Positions 62,201-64,000 of a stretch of DNA of 64,000 nucleotides are shown here, in pieces. The stretch lies in NCBI GenBank assembly GCA_040954595.2, contig CM082591.2, forward strand, positions 8,804,001-8,868,000. The letters run 5' to 3'. Position 1 is the stretch's first letter, and each line of letters opens with the position of its first letter. The notes under the pieces are model-generated. The model did no database searches, was not told the DNA's origin, and saw nothing but the letters and a program-made list of their open reading frames with translations. This stretch comes from Balanoglossus misakiensis. Its lineage: Eukaryota > Hemichordata. A program made the position numbers and the translations under genes.

Positions 62201-64000
62201 TGCTGAGAATGTAAAATGTCTCGATCTCCCAAGAATTATACGATACCTACTTCGAACTTAGATTATTTTGAAAATACTGCACTGTTGGTTGCGATTTTGT
62301 TGTATTTACTGTCCGTTTGTGGTAAAATATCGTCCAGTTGAACAGGTGTTAAGCCTACATTGTATGTGTCGCTTTGAAGCCATAGATGCGGGAGTTGACT
62401 GATAGTGGAGGAAGCCATTGAACGACAGTTTGGAACGCGCAGAAGTCGCGCGCAGAACACAAAACAACCCAGCGGGCAATATCAGCGCACGCGACAGGGC
62501 TTTATCAACTCTAGCCATGTTATATCACTTTTTTTTCTATATCACGTGAGCGCGTCTCAGCCAATCACGAATATGGTATAATACGTGAGGTGTAATAATC
62601 AAACATAATGAATAGAAAAAAAGGCAGAGAGAAAGACTTTGTCCCTTTACTTGACTTGACTCTTAAACATGATTAAATAGTACCAGTACGACGGCTGTGC
62701 ATCACGTGTAAAATTACTCATGACACTAAATCCACAAAGCTGGATTTTGATCTGTGCGTCTACGTCTGTTGTGTACTTGTTATGACAGGTTATGGTGATC
62801 TCGACTCATGTATTGCTCTGAGTGATTGGCATGCATGAAATGAGGACACATGAACAGGGTAGGTTTTGGATATATGCACGAGCCTTCAACTGATTCTGCT
62901 GACGTTATTCAGCGCTGTCAACAAAATCCTCCCACTTATTTCGCAAACAAATCAATTATTCATTCATTCAATTAATCGATCGCTTGATCGATCGATCAAA
63001 CGACCGATCGATCGGTCAGTTAGCCAGTCAGTCAGCCAGCCAATCGATTGACTGTCAACAAACTTAATCGATCGATAACCTGTTCGTTCGAGTAATGGAT
63101 CGATGAATAGGAAAGTTGGTAAAATACAAATTACTTACATTCTTTATGTTGTCCACCTCAAGAGTGTCTGCTCGTATCCAGTAATTTGACTGCGGTTTAT
63201 TGCTCTCAATATAGAAGTCAAATCTCTCTCCGGTATGAATTATAATAGATTCCACTAATTGAGGCGTCACGTAATTTCCATCGGTTGCAAATACATGAAG
63301 ATCGTGACCGTCAATTGAAACACGGAAGGCGTAGATCATCGCAGCGTTGATCAGCCGAAACCGATAAAATTTCCTAAACTTAACAGTGACAGATTCCAAG
63401 GGAATGACTGTGTTTTCAGCAATTCCATTGAGATCGTAGTGCCAGCCTGTGGGGAAAATGGGATTGAATGAATCGCCCAAGGTTTAGCAAACAACTTCAT
63501 CACATGAAAGTAAATTTTAATAGTCCGGCTGGTTTAATTTATTTTTTCGAATCTCTTTAGGGCAAATTTTGCCATGTTAGGTCAAAACCTCTGTTTGAGA
63601 GAAACTGTTAAATTTCTCTAATCTATTCTTTGCTATGATGTACTAAGGAAACATAAACATCGCTATGGGCATTTTAAATTATTCTTGTAATGAATGTCTA
63701 CTTTCTCGATACCTTGCACCACTACTCAGCGGTGATTTAAGATGATTCTGTTGAAATTGTCATTTTTTTCTCTCATTTCTTTCTTGGACCCGGTAATTAG
63801 CTTACATTGAATGGTATTGATTATTGGACCTGATTTCATGTCTTATTCAAAATGTGAAATTGCAAGCATTAAATCACGGTTTACCTTTTCCATTGATTAA
63901 CCCTGACACAAACGGAGTCACTCCGATTTCTGTGCCATCTAATTGTCGCGTTTGGTAGAAACATTGTGCTGTGTTACTGTAGCCGGGAGTGAATCTACCA
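56102..64000 (-). CDS. Laccase-type multicopper oxidase gene (7 exons, 5' part outside window)
   Basis: Exons in transcript order are 63885-64000 (continues beyond the edge), 63139-63446, 61557-61684, 60713-60908, 57723-57864, 56368-56655 and 56102-56269. All phases join. The fragment covers the end of cupredoxin domain 1, all of domain 2 and the C-terminal domain 3. Copper ligands are visible: HPVHVHGHHF and HCHIEIHQVEGM, which hold the type 1 and part of the trinuclear type 2/3 sites. Laccase-like enzymes oxidise phenols, diamines or metal ions and reduce O2 to water, and are usually secreted or membrane-anchored. The first two copper motifs of domain 1 and any signal peptide lie beyond position 64000. 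The last exon may not be the true end: a donor (GTGAGC) follows VGGTG and no stop was assigned. Introns are loaded with transposons. Confidence 0.9.
56294..56333. mobile_element. Terminal remnant of the palindromic MITE inside a 98-bp intron
   Basis: AAAAAGGGCAGCGAGAGAG followed by GACTTTGTCCCTTTAAG matches the right end of the copy at 57952-58312. It fills about 40% of the short intron 56270-56367. Confidence 0.7.
56368..56655 (-). CDS. Oxidase exon with HPVHVHGHHF copper motif
   Basis: It enters in phase 1 after TTTCACAG. It encodes GLQGTAHPVHVHGHHFYVLK early on, then PIKDTVIVPVGGYVIIRFVA, the strand before the last copper motif. It ends in phase 1 at donor GTGAGG. Confidence 0.93.
57723..57864 (-). 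CDS. Oxidase exon, start of domain 3
   Basis: It encodes EYMVPCNDEE, CDCTYFVEITPGNTVQIVLY and NIRLG, the first strands of the C-terminal cupredoxin. The acceptor GATAG at 57865 keeps phase 0 with the preceding exon; an alternative acceptor 10 bases on (TTCCAG) would break the frame. Donor GTGAGT. Confidence 0.85.
57952..58312. mobile_element. Palindromic MITE, complete copy
   Basis: The whole ~360 bp folds back on itself. The left arm TTTAAAGGGACAATGTCTGT...TACATGTGGATATATAGTG is repeated inverted through to GACTTTGTCCTTTTAAG, around a loop of about 20 nt between CGCCAAAATGAATAA and TTATTCATTTTGGC. Non-coding. It lies in an intron of the oxidase gene, and other copies are at 53368, 56294 and 61717. 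Confidence 0.92.
59044..59168. repeat. Terminal hairpin of the Crypton-like element
   Basis: AATAACACATG...GAGGGCTGGTGATCT pairs with AGATCACCAGCCCTC...CATGTGTTATT. The stem is interrupted by asymmetric internal loops. Confidence 0.8.
59472..60306 (-). pseudogene. Crypton-type tyrosine recombinase (DUF3504), internally deleted
   Basis: An ATG at 60306 opens a 244-codon frame (MASRRHAELSPAEL). Residues ~22-100 resemble the N-terminal SAM-like part (FKHYL, YSQKSLQSLRYGIQRYY). Residues ~137-215 carry the catalytic-domain start with LYFCRRGREGQR and EVTKNHQ, typical of the DUF3504/ZMYM/KIAA1958 branch. The frame stops at 59572 just after NPLECPV. In another frame from about 59585, NPACDALFQRPRDKYH continues the family sequence and ends at TAA 59472. 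So there is an internal deletion with frameshift, and the later catalytic HxxR and Tyr region is missing. The product cannot be an active recombinase. Confidence 0.8.
60713..60908 (-). CDS. Oxidase exon, inter-domain linker
   Basis: It enters in phase 2 after CATGACAG. It encodes YHPANQYSTCIP, a variable linker, then FEEHFINFHFSG and SSVNGRRFIPPSAPP, matching the laccase FLNFxFxG...SVNGRRF pattern. Donor GTAAGT. Confidence 0.88.
61557..61684 (-). CDS. Oxidase exon, end of domain 2
   Basis: It enters in phase 0 after TATCTTGTAG and encodes ERVNFGHVEAILHYESAP, then CTATEPCHVANCPFG, the laccase AILRYEG...PCxVxNCPF pattern. The phase of the next exon requires the weaker donor GTTCGT (exon end 61557); the stronger-looking GTAATC four bases on would break the frame. 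Confidence 0.85.
61934..62589 (-). mobile_element. Crypton-like deletion derivative, nested in the MITE
   Basis: It has the same ends as 59039-60564 (TAAATAATAACACATG and GTGAGGTGTAATAAT). On minus around 62250-62420 a decayed relic of the recombinase N-terminus remains: SMASKRH in one frame and LTPVQLDDIL, DSKYNKIATNSAV in another, compared with LSPAELDSIL and DSKNTRMAMNGAV in the longer copy. The rest of the gene is deleted. Confidence 0.82.
61939..62123. repeat. Large terminal hairpin of the Crypton-like derivative
   Basis: An ~185-bp near-palindrome: AATAACACATGAT, AGCGAGGGCAATATCACGAT and GGTGATCTCTGACTAC on one side pair with GTGGTCAGAGATCACCAG, ATCGTGATGTTGCCCGAGC and CATCATGTGTTATT on the other. 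It is longer than the corresponding hairpin of copy 59039. Confidence 0.85.
62966..63077. repeat. Degenerate GATC/CAGT tetranucleotide repeat
   Basis: ATTCATTCATTCAATT passes into ATCGATCG-type and then CAGTCAGTCAGCCAGC tetranucleotides, in the intron upstream of exon 61557-61684. It generates artefactual DRSIDRS / SVSQSVSQ reading frames. Confidence 0.9.
63139..63446 (-). CDS. Oxidase exon, core of cupredoxin domain 2
   Basis: It enters in phase 1 after TTTTCCCCACAG (split Gly codon) and ends in phase 0 at donor GTAAGT. It encodes VKFRKFYRFRLINAAMIYAF, RVSIDGHDLHVFATDGNYV, IIIHTGERFDFYI and NYWIRADTLE, the typical copper-less second domain of laccases. At 102 codons it is the longest exon. 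Confidence 0.94.
63885..64000 (-). CDS. Oxidase exon, domain 1/2 junction (truncated by window edge)
   Basis: It encodes GRFTPGYSNTAQCFYQTRQL, DGTEIGVTPFVSGLINGKG and ends in phase 1 at donor GTAAAC. SGLINGKG is the strongly conserved start of laccase domain 2. The acceptor lies beyond position 64000. Confidence 0.88.

Larger units (their letters stand above)
61717..62650. mobile_element. Palindromic MITE copy split by a Crypton-like insertion
   Basis: 61717-61933 matches the MITE left arm, a shortened centre and most of the right arm up to CTTGTAT. 62590-62650 continues the MITE (CAAACATAATGAATAG ... GACTTTGTCCCTTTAC). The 656 bp in between is foreign. Confidence 0.88.

Noticed and set aside
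62866-63051. Frame with Ser/Asp/Arg/Gln periodicity
   Set aside because: Product of the GATC/CAGT tetranucleotide repeat.

Overview
The window looks like nuclear DNA of an invertebrate animal. Coding exons are short and separated by GT-AG introns, introns and intergenic DNA are AT-rich, and DNA transposons are abundant (Harbinger, Crypton-like, several MITE families). The recognisable host proteins are a three-domain laccase-type multicopper oxidase and calcium-binding EGF exons. A marine deuterostome or similar invertebrate fits best, but the sequence alone does not fix the phylum.

Positions 1-18240 are one huge ATC/GAT trinucleotide satellite. The left arm (1-7900) reads ATC and the right arm (8001-18240) reads GAT, so the two arms are inverted copies of each other around a 100-N assembly gap (7901-8000). 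About 22 copies of an ~80-bp CpG-containing spacer interrupt the triplets, and a separate sub-array carrying (TTTG)n tracts lies beside the gap. All long reading frames here are triplet artefacts (Met/Asp/Lys one way, His/Ser/Ile the other).

Positions 18241-32431 hold no confident gene. They contain diverged interspersed repeats, a 2.3-copy tandem array with an ~890-bp period (25215-27235), a recent 478-bp-step duplication (27696-28601) and one candidate coding exon (29641-29864, minus). Positions 32432-36613 are a nearly intact two-gene Harbinger transposon with 263-bp terminal inverted repeats about 98% identical. A LINE 3' fragment sits beside it (36762-37277).

Positions 38000-48900 carry several MITEs, two glutamine-rich exon candidates (minus), and two cbEGF exons of a larger minus-strand gene. 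At 48971-49675 (plus) is an unusual open frame in which a SINHCAF/FAM60A-type cysteine domain is followed by an F-box. An array with a 160-173 bp period follows it directly.

Positions 56102-64000 (minus) hold seven exons of the laccase-like oxidase; its first cupredoxin domain lies beyond the right edge. Its introns contain copies of a ~360-bp fully palindromic MITE, a decayed Crypton-like tyrosine-recombinase element (59039-60564), and a deletion derivative of that element inserted inside another palindromic MITE (61934-62589 within 61717-62650). This nesting gives an order of insertion and an approximate target site.

Two coding frames (49050-49055 and the A-run in the 43599-43842 exon) are each broken at a run of A by exactly one base. 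This suggests uncorrected homopolymer errors in the assembly, or real one-base indels.
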